The position numbers and the translations under genes are program-made. A stretch of DNA of 45,846 nt from a virus, in IMG/VR virus record IMGVR_UViG_3300019890_000009, positions 1 to 45,846 of that record. One strand, 5' to 3'. The notes below the pieces were generated by a model that saw only the letters and a program-made list of their open reading frames with translations, did not search any database and was not told the origin of the DNA. Shown piece by piece: positions 5,413 to 13,049 of the stretch (within the stretch, counting starts at the first letter, position 1; each line of letters opens with the position of its first letter).

Positions 5413-5697
5413 ATGAGCTTCCCCGGTTTTCAGTCTGAACGTGATGCAATCGTGACCATCCGCAAGGCGTATCCGAACGAAGGGCCGTATGCCCTCGCGA
5501 AGCGAATCGTCGCCCGGCATCACTTCGTTGGCGCTGAGTTGGAGCTGTGCGGAGCGACCGGCGGTCGTCCGGTGCTGAGCGTTCTTGGCGTCATCCGCCG
5601 CTACGACGCGAAGGGTTACTACTCCAACGGCGGCGAGACCAAGCAGGCGGCTTGGCGTCGCGCCGTTGATTGCAAGGATCGTCTCGCGGTCGCCTAG
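5413..5697 (+). CDS. Hypothetical protein (94 aa) under the structured leader
   Basis: Two in-frame starts lie at 5407 and 5413; GGAG at 5401-5404 is 8 bases from the second, so 5413 is preferred. The protein (MSFPGFQSERDAIVTIRK...) has an alpha-beta pattern with a basic C-terminal helix (KQAAWRRAVDCKDRL). No family is recognised. It is the first gene after the leader at 5253-5380 and heads a tightly packed run of small genes. Confidence 0.65.
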   Translation: MSFPGFQSERDAIVTIRKAYPNEGPYALAKRIVARHHFVGAELELCGATGGRPVLSVLGVIRRYDAKGYYSNGGETKQAAWRRAVDCKDRLAVA

Positions 5698-5712
5698 TCG
5701 AAGGGGGTTCGA

Positions 5713-5835
5713 ATGGCATGGGCTTTAGGTATCGGGTTCTGGTGTCTGGCCGTCCTGTTCGTCATCGCGTTTCCGCGGGGAGAAAGCCTGCAAGATGACG
5801 TGTTAGGAACGGACGACTTTAACGGTCGAGGTTAG
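5713..5835 (+). CDS. Small membrane protein (40 aa)
   Basis: ATG at 5713 follows AAGGGGG. Residues 2-20 (AWALGIGFWCLAVLFVIAF) form one transmembrane segment, followed by an acidic tail (ESLQDDVLGTDDFNG). It lies between tightly spaced small genes and could be a single-pass inner-membrane protein. Function unknown. Confidence 0.55.
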   Translation: MAWALGIGFWCLAVLFVIAFPRGESLQDDVLGTDDFNGRG

Positions 5836-5837
5836 TC

Positions 5838-6023
5838 GTGAGCTTTCGAAATAAACTGCGGATCAAGGCGATTCGCCGGGTTGAACGGGCCGAACGGGTT
5901 CGCCGTCCTGTGCCGTTCCTGGGGGTTTGGGTACGTAAGACGGATGTGCTGGGGCACCGCTATTTGGCAAGCGAGGGCTTGCCTCACAGTGAATCCTCCG
6001 CACGGGTGGTGATCCATGCGTAA
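5838..6023 (+). CDS. Small basic protein (61 aa)
   Basis: GTG start at 5838, two bases after the previous stop; the stop overlaps the next start. The first 25 residues are strongly basic (RNKLRIKAIRRVERAERVRR), suggesting nucleic-acid binding. No family is recognised. Confidence 0.5.
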   Translation: MSFRNKLRIKAIRRVERAERVRRPVPFLGVWVRKTDVLGHRYLASEGLPHSESSARVVIHA

Positions 6024-6243
6024 ACGGAAGCTCGACGCGGACGCGGATCAGTCCATCCGCGACAAGTTCAAGGGCGACCCCGATGCGTTCTTCAGCGGCG
6101 GGGAAGATGCCTCGGTCGGGTCACGCCGCCGGACTCGCCGCCGGGAACGATACGCCGCTCGGCTCGCTGAGGGGTTCAACATGCTCGACCCCGATAGCGG
6201 GGAGGGTGCTGAACGGGATGGTTCCGATGACGACATTGATTGA
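6016..6243 (+). CDS. Small charged protein (75 aa)
   Basis: ATG at 6016 overlaps the previous gene by 8 bases. Basic middle (SRRRTRRRERYAARL) and acidic ends (final residues SDDDID). Probably largely disordered. Function unknown. Confidence 0.5.
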   Translation: MRKRKLDADADQSIRDKFKGDPDAFFSGGEDASVGSRRRTRRRERYAARLAEGFNMLDPDSGEGAERDGSDDDID

Positions 6244-6253
6244 AAGGATTCCT

Positions 6254-6523
6254 GTGCCCTACATCACACCCGGAGCACGTCGGCAACTGAACGTGAAGCC
6301 GTTCACCGCCATGTCGCCCGGCGAACTGAACTACGTCATCACGAAGTTGGTTCACAACTACGTGGAGCGAAGCAAAGCGGGTCTTCGCTACGAGACGTTA
6401 AACGAAGTTATCGGCATTTTGGATTGTGCCAAAGCCGAGTTTTATCGGACGGTCGTTGCCCCGTACGAAGATGAGAAGCGTCGCGTTACCGGGCCTATCT
6501 CCCAACTGGATGCAGTGCCATGA
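6254..6523 (+). CDS. Conserved small phage protein, DUF6899-like (89 aa)
   Basis: GTG at 6254 is chosen because AAAGGA lies 5 bases upstream and the conserved family start is MPYITPGAR. The pattern PGELNYVITKLVHNYV, then LNEVIGILDCAKAEFYRTVVAPYE is typical of a widespread phage family of about 90 residues with unknown function. The ATG codons further upstream in this frame lack a ribosome site. The stop overlaps the next start (ATGA). Confidence 0.75.
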   Translation: MPYITPGARRQLNVKPFTAMSPGELNYVITKLVHNYVERSKAGLRYETLNEVIGILDCAKAEFYRTVVAPYEDEKRRVTGPISQLDAVP

Positions 6524-6735
6524 GATCGTTTTTCTTTCACTACAACAAGCCGGCCAGCCAGCGGCGGGGCAAGCCGACGATCACGGTTCACTGGAAGGGG
6601 GCTTGTCATCTTGTGGATAACATCATTGCGATGATCCCAACGAAAGGACGTATCCGTAAGTCACAGCCCCGGTTTGTCATGGCGGGGCAGGCTCGGTCCC
6701 TGAAGATCGTTCAGGGCATCGCATATCTGGTGTAA
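6520..6735 (+). CDS. Conserved small phage protein (71 aa)
   Basis: ATG overlaps the preceding stop as ATGA. Begins MRSFFFHYNKPAS and contains ITVHWKGACHLVDNI and QPRFVMAG, motifs that recur together in small phage proteins usually found next to the family of the previous gene. Function unknown. Confidence 0.7.
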   Translation: MRSFFFHYNKPASQRRGKPTITVHWKGACHLVDNIIAMIPTKGRIRKSQPRFVMAGQARSLKIVQGIAYLV

Positions 6736-6738
6736 CAA

Positions 6739-7020
6739 ATGCTCTCTGCCCCTCCAGTGCATCGGCCTCGGCGTCTGGTCACATTAGACTTCGAGTTTGC
6801 TGCCGATCCATTCGACCCCCGAATGCACCGTGACTCGCCTAACCGCGAGCACACGGTTTTAGGATTGCTGATTGAGATTTGGGCCTGGGTTCGGAATCAC
6901 CCTGATAGCGTGCCGCCCGAACTGGTCCCGGTGTTTAACTCGATTGATAGCCTGCTAAGGCGTGAGGCCGCTGCGGATATCAAGGAACTGGAACGGATAC
7001 TATGTCAACTGAACCCGTGA
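6739..7020 (+). CDS. Hypothetical protein (93 aa)
   Basis: Starts 3 bases after the previous stop and overlaps the next gene by 19 bases. Residues 30-90 are helical and amphipathic (HTVLGLLIEIWAWVRNHPDS..., LLRREAAADIKELERIL). No known domain. Confidence 0.55.
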   Translation: MLSAPPVHRPRRLVTLDFEFAADPFDPRMHRDSPNREHTVLGLLIEIWAWVRNHPDSVPPELVPVFNSIDSLLRREAAADIKELERILCQLNP

Positions 7021-7481
7021 AGTGGGATCTTAAAGCGGCGTTCGACGCTGCCTTTCGTCTGCGGCGTACCGTCGTTCAGATCAGTGAACGCCAGCCGTCG
7101 CACGCTCGATCAGTGATCGATCAGTATCTGAAGTTCATCGCTCCGTCCTTGGCGGGCAATTACGGGTCTGACTTCCCGATCACCTGTCGGCGTGCGGCGA
7201 CGAACAATGAGCGCTGCCGGGTCGAAATGCCGGGCAAGTATCCGTTGCTGTACTTCCACATTAGCAACGCCATCCTTGGGTACTACGACGGGGTCACCGG
7301 CAAGTCACCCGACGCGTTCGAATCCCGGTTGAAGCTGCTGACTAGCATCGCCCGCCTGGGTATCGATGAATACGTGGTGGACGGAGATACCTTGCGGGGT
7401 TTCGTGCTAATCACGAAGGATGATATGAAGGCACAGATGAAAGCGGAGGATGAAATCCGTGCCGTATCAGATGCAAAATAA
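7002..7481 (+). CDS. Hypothetical protein (159 aa)
   Basis: ATG at 7002 inside the end of the previous gene, with GGAACGGA upstream. Soluble and mainly helical; contains RSVIDQYLKFIAPSLAGNYG and NAILGYYDGVTGKSPDAF. No domain recognised. Part of a tightly overlapping run, so probably co-translated. Confidence 0.6.
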   Translation: MSTEPVKWDLKAAFDAAFRLRRTVVQISERQPSHARSVIDQYLKFIAPSLAGNYGSDFPITCRRAATNNERCRVEMPGKYPLLYFHISNAILGYYDGVTGKSPDAFESRLKLLTSIARLGIDEYVVDGDTLRGFVLITKDDMKAQMKAEDEIRAVSDAK

Positions 7482-7878
7482 GACGGAAAAATTTTCAGAT
7501 TTTACGCTGACTCCCGAGGAGCTAGATGTTCGCGATGCGCTCAAGGTTTACGAATGGAATGAAGACTGCAGCACCCCTGACGACTTTGTGCCCACGCGGG
7601 TTCTGTACGGCGTATACGCCGCCTATATTGAACAATGGGGCAAGCATGCCCTGACTCCCACGCAATTTGGATGCGCTCTGCGTCGGGCTTTCGGGCTTGA
7701 CCCCGGACGCAAAGCCCGACGCAGAATCGGGGGCGGTCCCGCAATCAACGGGTATACGTTCGTTAAGCTGAAGGAAAAGAATGCTCGATCCGACCCGGCC
7801 CCCGTCGTTCAAACCGCCTGCCCTCGCTGTGGCGGCGTCGGCACCCACTATCTCGACTGCACCGGCATCGGTGATTAG
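7459..7878 (+). CDS. Winged-helix-like protein with C-terminal zinc knuckle
   Basis: GTG at 7459 is preferred because GGAGG lies about 9 bases upstream; an ATG at 7450 is in frame but overlaps that ribosome site. Residues 20-100 (YEWNEDCSTPDDFVPTRVLY, AYIEQWGKHALTPTQFG, LRRAFGLDPGRKARRR) resemble the winged-helix domain found at the C-terminus of phage and plasmid D5-type primases. The end has CPRCGGVGTHYLDC, a likely zinc site. A DNA-binding replication or regulatory role is inferred. It overlaps the genes on both sides. Confidence 0.6.
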   Translation: MPYQMQNKTEKFSDFTLTPEELDVRDALKVYEWNEDCSTPDDFVPTRVLYGVYAAYIEQWGKHALTPTQFGCALRRAFGLDPGRKARRRIGGGPAINGYTFVKLKEKNARSDPAPVVQTACPRCGGVGTHYLDCTGIGD

Positions 7879-8083
7879 CACTGTGGGCCTGCCCGCCAAT
7901 CCTGTGTTCGTCGTTGAATATGGGTACGGCGGTCGCAAAGGAAAGATCGTCGGCGAGACCGCCCGCAACGGGCGGGGGATGTGGGTCGTGCAGTTCGAAG
8001 ATGGGACGATGCCCAACCGAACGTGCTTTATGAGTTCCTGTTTCTCAGACAAGAAAGTTGCGGACATAGCCGCAGGGATATGA
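7781..8083 (+). CDS. SH3-like small protein (100 aa)
   Basis: ATG at 7781 follows AAGGA at good spacing, so the 98-base overlap with the previous gene is probably real. Residues 1-35 are Pro/Ala-rich; residues 40-90 (VFVVEYGYGGRKGKIVGE, GMWVVQFEDGTM) look like a small SH3/KOW-type barrel. Function unknown. The stop overlaps the next start. Confidence 0.5.
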   Translation: MLDPTRPPSFKPPALAVAASAPTISTAPASVISTVGLPANPVFVVEYGYGGRKGKIVGETARNGRGMWVVQFEDGTMPNRTCFMSSCFSDKKVADIAAGI

Positions 8084-8709
8084 TGTACTACAGCCAACAC
8101 GGTGAAGATGCGTGGATCGTGGAGAACCTGGAGCTCCCGCAACTAGGGTTCTTCGTTGAAGTGGGGGCGTTCGATGGGGTGAACCTGTCGAATACCAAGC
8201 ACTTCGAAGACAAAGGGTGGCTGGGTCTGTGCATCGAAGCCGACCCGCGATCGTGGGTGCCGCTGCTCCGCAACCGCAAGTGCCAGAACTTCCTGGGTGC
8301 GATCGACGTCGATCGTGGTTCGCTGCCGTTCGACTGCGTCGCCGAGCCGAGTCATTCCGGGTTCGACCGTAACGGGTCGTCCCCTTTGGGCAGCGGCAGC
8401 GTCATCAACGTACCGACGTTGCCTTTGGGTGTGGTGCTCGACGCGTACGGCATTAGCGAGATCGATCTGCTTAGCATCGACACCGAGGGCACGGAGATCA
8501 ACGTGTTCTGGAGCGGCCATTTCGGTGGACACACCGGCCGGTACGCCGATGCCTCGCACGGTCGCCCTTGGCCGAAGATCGTCATCGTTGAGTGGGAGAC
8601 CGCCGGCCTGCCAAGCAATGAGCAGAAGCTGATGGAATTCTTCTCTCGGTATCCGTACTCGCTGGTTCATCGCAACGAAGGCAACCTGATCTTCAAGTAC
8701 CAAGCATGA
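8080..8709 (+). CDS. FkbM-type SAM-dependent methyltransferase
   Basis: Begins MMYYSQHGEDAWIVENL, followed by FFVEVGAFDGVNLSNTKHFEDKGWLGLCIEADP (about 20-55), the typical SAM-binding start of the FkbM family, and DLLSIDTEGTEINVFW (about 127-142), where the Asp closes the site. FkbM enzymes methylate hydroxyl groups of sugars and other small molecules. The start is at ATGATG behind AGGG, overlapping the previous stop. Together with the late glycosyltransferases it points to modification of sugars on phage or host surface. Confidence 0.82.
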   Translation: MMYYSQHGEDAWIVENLELPQLGFFVEVGAFDGVNLSNTKHFEDKGWLGLCIEADPRSWVPLLRNRKCQNFLGAIDVDRGSLPFDCVAEPSHSGFDRNGSSPLGSGSVINVPTLPLGVVLDAYGISEIDLLSIDTEGTEINVFWSGHFGGHTGRYADASHGRPWPKIVIVEWETAGLPSNEQKLMEFFSRYPYSLVHRNEGNLIFKYQA

Positions 8710-9071
8710 AGCGTCTGAAGCATCACAAGAGCGTGGATACCAAGCGCTGCTCAGCGTGCCAGGATGTGAAGACCCTGGACGACTTCGACCGCAACCGCTC
8801 GCGGCCTGATGGGTTCGACAACCTGTGCCGCTCGTGCCGGAAGGATTACCGGGCCGAATTGAAACAGGCGAAGCTGGAAGCGACCGGCCCCTGGGTTCAG
8901 TTCAACGGGCAATGGCATTTGTACAGCGGTGACGCGGCATGGGCCGACGCTCACGGGTTGATTCTTGTTCATGGGAAACGCCCCGATGCTTACCAAGTTA
9001 CCACCGCCGCCGCCGCCGTTCGGACGCAAGCAGGTCCAGTCCGTCCTGCCGGCGAAGCCGAGCTTCAGTGA
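8706..9071 (+). CDS. Small zinc-finger protein, HNH/endonuclease VII-like N-terminus
   Basis: ATG overlaps the previous stop by 4 bases. Residues 14-50 carry KRCSACQDVKTLDDFDRNRSRPDG and LCRSCRKDY, the CxxC-x(n)-CxxC arrangement common in phage proteins related to recombination endonuclease VII, but the catalytic HNH core is not visible. The last third is Ala-rich and overlaps the polymerase frame, so the C-terminus may be flexible. DNA binding is likely. Confidence 0.55.
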   Translation: MKRLKHHKSVDTKRCSACQDVKTLDDFDRNRSRPDGFDNLCRSCRKDYRAELKQAKLEATGPWVQFNGQWHLYSGDAAWADAHGLILVHGKRPDAYQVTTAAAAVRTQAGPVRPAGEAELQ

Positions 9072-11163
9072 CTTCCACGACACGGGCACGTATCGGATGC
9101 CCATGTTCGACAAATATACGCCGGCCTGGGTGAAGGTGCTCAAAGACAAACGGTGGCCGACTGATGTTCTGGTGATCGACTTTGAAACGTACTTCGATCC
9201 GACGTTCTCGATGCGGTCCATGGCAACCGCAGTGTATGTGGCCGATCCCCGGTTCGAAGTAGTGAGCGTGGCAATCACCCACATGAACGGGGAAACCCCG
9301 TTCGCAAGTTACGAACAGAATACGTCGTTCTTCGCGGGTGAGGATCATGCCGCCCGCCAACTGAAATACTTGCAAGGGGAGTACGGGCAGAACTTTGAGC
9401 GGGCCACCGTCGTCATCCAGAACGCCAAGTTCGACTGCACCGTTCTAGCCAAGCGCTACGGTATCTTTCCGCCGCAGGTCGTGGACCTGTTGGGCATCGC
9501 TCGCGCTTTGCATCCCAGGTCGCTCGTGGGCCTGGGTGCATTGTGCAAGCGATATGGACTCTCCGATAAGGGCGACACCAGCGACTTCTGCGAAGCGACC
9601 TTCCGCACCCGGTTCAAGAAAGGGACCGGGCGGAAGAAAGGGCCGAAGATGCCCATCGCTATTCCGAAGATGACCGAAGCCAAGGTCATCGCCCTGCGGG
9701 AGTACAACGTCGGTGACAACCTGCGAGAGTGGGAACTGTTCACGCTGATGCTCCCGCTGCTGAGCAACCCCAACACCGAGTTGGCGTTGATGCAGCACAC
9801 GCTGGAACTGTTCACCAAGCCGACACTGATGTGCGACTTCGAGCACGGAACGGAACTGGTCAAGCAGATGGAGCAACGGGTTGTTGACGCGATCCCGCCC
9901 GGCCTCACGCACGATGAGATTAGCGGCAACCTGAGCTTCGAGCATCTGCTGAACACGGCCATCATCGCAGCCGGCGACAACCCCGGTGCGTATCACAAGT
10001 GGATGAAAAACGGGGTGTCGTTCGCCCTGGCAAAGACTGATCCAGAGCGTGAGAAGCTGCTGAATCATCCTGATCCGACCGTGCGAGGGCTGATGGAAGC
10101 CCGCGTCGCGATCCGATCCTGGCCGCTGCACGTCAGTCGCGTCAACGGCATCATGGCGATGGCCAGGGCGTGCGATGGGGCAATGCCGGTGCCGCTGAAG
10201 TACCACGGCGCTCACACGGGCCGCTGGTCGGGCGATGAGGATATCAATCTTCAGAACATGCCTAAGCAGGGCGACCCGTTGCTGGTTTCGATTCGTGGTC
10301 TGCTTGTGGCCCCGCCCGGCATGATGCTGGTGATCGCCGACGCCGCTGCCATTGAAGCCCGCGTGCTGGCATGGATCGCCGGCGAATGGTGGCTGGTCGA
10401 GAAGTTCGCCAACAAGCAGGAAATTTACTGCGATTTTGCTACCAAGGTCTTGGGATGGAAAGTCCGCAAGCCCAGCCGCAAGGGGTCGTTTATCCCTGCG
10501 GTCGAAGACAAAATGGAATGGGCACGTAACTCGGTCGGCAAGATCGGTGTGCTCGGTTGCGGTTACGGCATGGGTGCCGAGAAGACACAGAGCTATGCAA
10601 AGGGAGCAATTGATTATCCGACGGCGGAGAGAATTGTCCAGACGTACCGGACGGAGCATGGGGCGATCGTCCAGTTCTGGACGGACATTGAGAAAGCCTT
10701 CTGCTACGTCGTCCGTTATCGGCGGTCATGCGACTTACCCAGGGGTCTTCGGTTTGACCCCTATCAGGAAACCGGGGTCACCATTACCCTCCCCAATGGC
10801 CGCGAGCTTCACTACGAAGCCTGCCGGATCGTTCCTGATCCGAACCGTTCGGGGCGTGATTCGCTTCGTGTTCTCAATCCGCTAGGGCACACCTGGGAAC
10901 ATGTGTGGGGCGGGCATCTGACCGAGAACGTCGTGCAGGCGATCAGCCGGGATATCCTGGCCGAAGCGCTGCTGCGGCTGGAAGCGGCGGGGCATCACAC
11001 CGCTCATCATATCCATGACGAACTGGTGATCGTGTCCCCTGTGGATCAGGCGAAGGATGTTTTGAAGCTCGCCGAAGCAGAGATCGGGCAAACCCCGACG
11101 TGGGCACCGAAGATGGCGCTCGGCGCTGAAGGTGTACTAAGCGAGCGTTATGCCAAACACTGA
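8965..11163 (+). CDS. polA: Family A DNA polymerase with 3'-5' exonuclease
   Basis: Replicative polymerase. Exonuclease motifs: VIDFETY (near 70), QNAKFDCTVL (near 152) and YNVGDNLREWELF. Polymerase motif A is IADAAAIEARVLAW (near 457), motif B NSVGKIGVLGCGYGMG (near 522) and motif C HIHDE (near 682). In motif B the residue four after the catalytic Lys is Leu, equivalent to position 762 of E. coli Pol I, a variant common in environmental phages. There is no 5' nuclease domain. The start is uncertain: TTG 8965, ATG 8971, 8986 and later Met codons (near 9100) are possible; the Pro-rich first 35 residues overlap the preceding gene. Confidence 0.92.
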   Translation: MFMGNAPMLTKLPPPPPPFGRKQVQSVLPAKPSFSDFHDTGTYRMPMFDKYTPAWVKVLKDKRWPTDVLVIDFETYFDPTFSMRSMATAVYVADPRFEVVSVAITHMNGETPFASYEQNTSFFAGEDHAARQLKYLQGEYGQNFERATVVIQNAKFDCTVLAKRYGIFPPQVVDLLGIARALHPRSLVGLGALCKRYGLSDKGDTSDFCEATFRTRFKKGTGRKKGPKMPIAIPKMTEAKVIALREYNVGDNLREWELFTLMLPLLSNPNTELALMQHTLELFTKPTLMCDFEHGTELVKQMEQRVVDAIPPGLTHDEISGNLSFEHLLNTAIIAAGDNPGAYHKWMKNGVSFALAKTDPEREKLLNHPDPTVRGLMEARVAIRSWPLHVSRVNGIMAMARACDGAMPVPLKYHGAHTGRWSGDEDINLQNMPKQGDPLLVSIRGLLVAPPGMMLVIADAAAIEARVLAWIAGEWWLVEKFANKQEIYCDFATKVLGWKVRKPSRKGSFIPAVEDKMEWARNSVGKIGVLGCGYGMGAEKTQSYAKGAIDYPTAERIVQTYRTEHGAIVQFWTDIEKAFCYVVRYRRSCDLPRGLRFDPYQETGVTITLPNGRELHYEACRIVPDPNRSGRDSLRVLNPLGHTWEHVWGGHLTENVVQAISRDILAEALLRLEAAGHHTAHHIHDELVIVSPVDQAKDVLKLAEAEIGQTPTWAPKMALGAEGVLSERYAKH

Positions 11164-11788
11164 TACGTTGCTCGGATCGTTCGCTTACTACGCGGGCGTC
11201 GACCCCGGCAAAAAGGGGGCCATCGGCCTGATGAGCAGCAGCGGCACCGCCTTACGGGTGTGGCCCATGCCGGTCAAGGATGATGGGGAGATTGATCTGA
11301 ATGGACTTCGTACTGTGTACCGTAGCCTTTCTTTTCTCCCGTCTCTGTGCGTGGGGATCGAGTGGCCGGAAGCGTGGCCGGGCGCGTTCAACAACGTGAT
11401 CCGTGACGCCGAGTTATTTGGCCGGCAGAAAGGATACCTTGAAGCGTTCGCGTTTCTCCACCACCTTGAATTCTGTCGTGTGTCCCCGGTGCTCTGGAAG
11501 GGGCGACTTGGTCTGGATGGCAAAACAATTGAGGGGGCAAATCAGCGGGCCGCTGGTCTGTTCGATCTGTACTACCCGTCATACTCCACTGCAATACGTG
11601 GAAGTCGAGGCGGACTTAGAGACGGTCCACTCGATGCACTCCTCATCGCGCATTTTCTCCGCATGAGAGGATCAGACGGAATGAAAAGTGTGGTCAAAAC
11701 ATTCGGAAAAGATTCTCTGCAAGCATTCGTGACGGTCATGGGCGGGGGCCGGCGGAAAAATAAATTCGGCAAACGCCGACCGGCCTGA
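11150..11788 (+). CDS. RuvC-like Holliday junction resolvase
   Basis: RNase H-fold endonuclease, predicted to cut branched DNA during replication or packaging. The first catalytic Asp lies in AGVDPGKKGAIGL (about 16-28), an acidic residue in VGIEWPEAWPG (about 68-78), and the last pair in DGPLDALLIAHFL (about 157-169). Glu and Trp near PVLWKGRLG match the family's substrate loop. The C-terminus is basic (GGGRRKNKFGKRR). The start overlaps the polymerase end by 14 bases, consistent with one operon. Confidence 0.82.
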   Translation: MPNTDTLLGSFAYYAGVDPGKKGAIGLMSSSGTALRVWPMPVKDDGEIDLNGLRTVYRSLSFLPSLCVGIEWPEAWPGAFNNVIRDAELFGRQKGYLEAFAFLHHLEFCRVSPVLWKGRLGLDGKTIEGANQRAAGLFDLYYPSYSTAIRGSRGGLRDGPLDALLIAHFLRMRGSDGMKSVVKTFGKDSLQAFVTVMGGGRRKNKFGKRRPA

Positions 11789-11799
11789 TGTAAATGTTG

Positions 11800-11805
11800 T
11801 ATAAT
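11800..11805 (+). promoter_or_regulatory. TATAAT box upstream of RecB-like gene, weak promoter candidate
   Basis: TATAATTAG occurs 27 bases before the start codon, in the same TTG(T)-TATAATTAG context as the two late promoter copies, but no -35 hexamer lies at a suitable distance. It could be activator-dependent or chance. Confidence 0.3.
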
Positions 11806-11831
11806 TAGCAGTCCGCACGCAGAGTAGACCA

Positions 11832-12962
11832 ATGCCAACAGTCAACCCAACTTGCTTTCACGTCAGCGCCAGCAGTGTTGCCGCGTTCAAGGCGTGCCCG
11901 ACCCGCTTCCGCCTTCAGTATCGTGAGGGTATCCGGCAGGCCGTGGACATGGATAGCCAGCGGGTCGGTACCAACTGGCACGCGATGCACGAGGCCTATG
12001 CCAACACGTCCACCATAGACGCGGTCGTTGAACACCTGAACAAAGCCTACGCCGAGCGTCCGAACTATAAGACCGCCGAGGAATGGGAGCTTGAACGCAC
12101 GATCCTGTTCGTCAGCTTCGTAGCCTATCAATGGTACTACAGCGAAGACCCGCTGGAGTTTCTGGCCAGTGAACTGCCTTTTGAGTTGCCGTTGCGTGAC
12201 CCCCGTGTGGGTCTGCCGCTGAGCACCAAGGAAGTTCTCTGCGTCGGCAAGATCGACCACATCGTGAGGTGGCAGGGGGCGATCTGCAATCTGGAACGCA
12301 AGAGCACCAGCCGCAGCATCAGCGACGACAGCGACTATTGGGACAAGGCCAAGAAAGATACCCAGGTCTCGATGTACGCAATGGCGTTCCGCGACATGGG
12401 GTTGTACGCCGACCAGGGCCGAGCCGGCAACACGCTCTACGATGTTTGGCACAAGCCGACAATCAAGCCAACTGATCTCACGCAGAAAGAGACCGCCGAG
12501 TTCATCGCCAGCGGCGAGTATCAGGGCCAGAAGTTTGAAGTAGCGCTCACCGAGGGTGAACCCCACGTTGTCACGGTCAACGGCGTTAATGCCGAAGTGA
12601 CGATGGGCAAGAAAGGGTTCGCGGTCAAAGAGACCGTTGATATGTTCGGCGCTCGTCTGCTTCAGGATATGTACGCACGGCCTGAGTTCTACTTCCGCCG
12701 CAAGGAAATCGCCCGCACGGATGCAGACATTACCCACTTCCGGGGCCAGTTGTACGCGGTCTATCAGGCGATGAAGAACTACAGCGCCACCGGCCACTGG
12801 TTCGAGAATGAGAGCCAGTGCCGGGCTACCTTCGCGTGTCCATATATCCCCATCTGTTATGGGCCGGGGGCCACGGCGGTATGTGATGGGAAGACAACCC
12901 CCAACGGGTTCCGTCGCATATTTGTTGATCTTACGATTAACGGCCAAGCGATCGAAGAATAG
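11832..12962 (+). CDS. PD-(D/E)XK exonuclease, RecB/Cas4-like
   Basis: Single-domain nuclease of the PDDEXK_1 type. It begins FHVSASSVAAFKACPTRFRLQY, the usual opening with the first cluster Cys. RVGTNWHAMHEAY holds the conserved His. The catalytic core is VGKIDHIVR (Asp) and ICNLERKSTSR (about 150-160, E-x-K), followed by the Gln/Tyr helix DTQVSMYAMAFR. Near the end, CRATFACPYIPICYG supplies three cysteines, so a 4Fe-4S cluster is likely. It starts 43 bases after the resolvase, behind GCAGAGTAGACC, and works with the ATPase that follows in recombination or end processing. Confidence 0.85.
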   Translation: MPTVNPTCFHVSASSVAAFKACPTRFRLQYREGIRQAVDMDSQRVGTNWHAMHEAYANTSTIDAVVEHLNKAYAERPNYKTAEEWELERTILFVSFVAYQWYYSEDPLEFLASELPFELPLRDPRVGLPLSTKEVLCVGKIDHIVRWQGAICNLERKSTSRSISDDSDYWDKAKKDTQVSMYAMAFRDMGLYADQGRAGNTLYDVWHKPTIKPTDLTQKETAEFIASGEYQGQKFEVALTEGEPHVVTVNGVNAEVTMGKKGFAVKETVDMFGARLLQDMYARPEFYFRRKEIARTDADITHFRGQLYAVYQAMKNYSATGHWFENESQCRATFACPYIPICYGPGATAVCDGKTTPNGFRRIFVDLTINGQAIEE

Positions 12963-13049
12963 CCGGGCGGGAACGGTGGGCATACAACCGCGATCAGTGC
13001 TCAACATGCCGGCTGATCTGCCCCGCCCGGCTTTTTACTGGAGACGACC

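Noticed and set aside
5706-5722. T-arm-like GGGGGTTCGAA
   Set aside because: No matching stem follows; the G-run is the ribosome site of the 40-residue gene.
9445-10659. 404-codon frame on the minus strand
   Set aside because: It is antisense to the polymerase, has no ribosome site and shows the His/Arg/Leu bias of a mirrored frame.
11805-13007. 400-codon frame on the minus strand
   Set aside because: Mirrors the RecB-like nuclease gene, which has complete catalytic motifs on the other strand.
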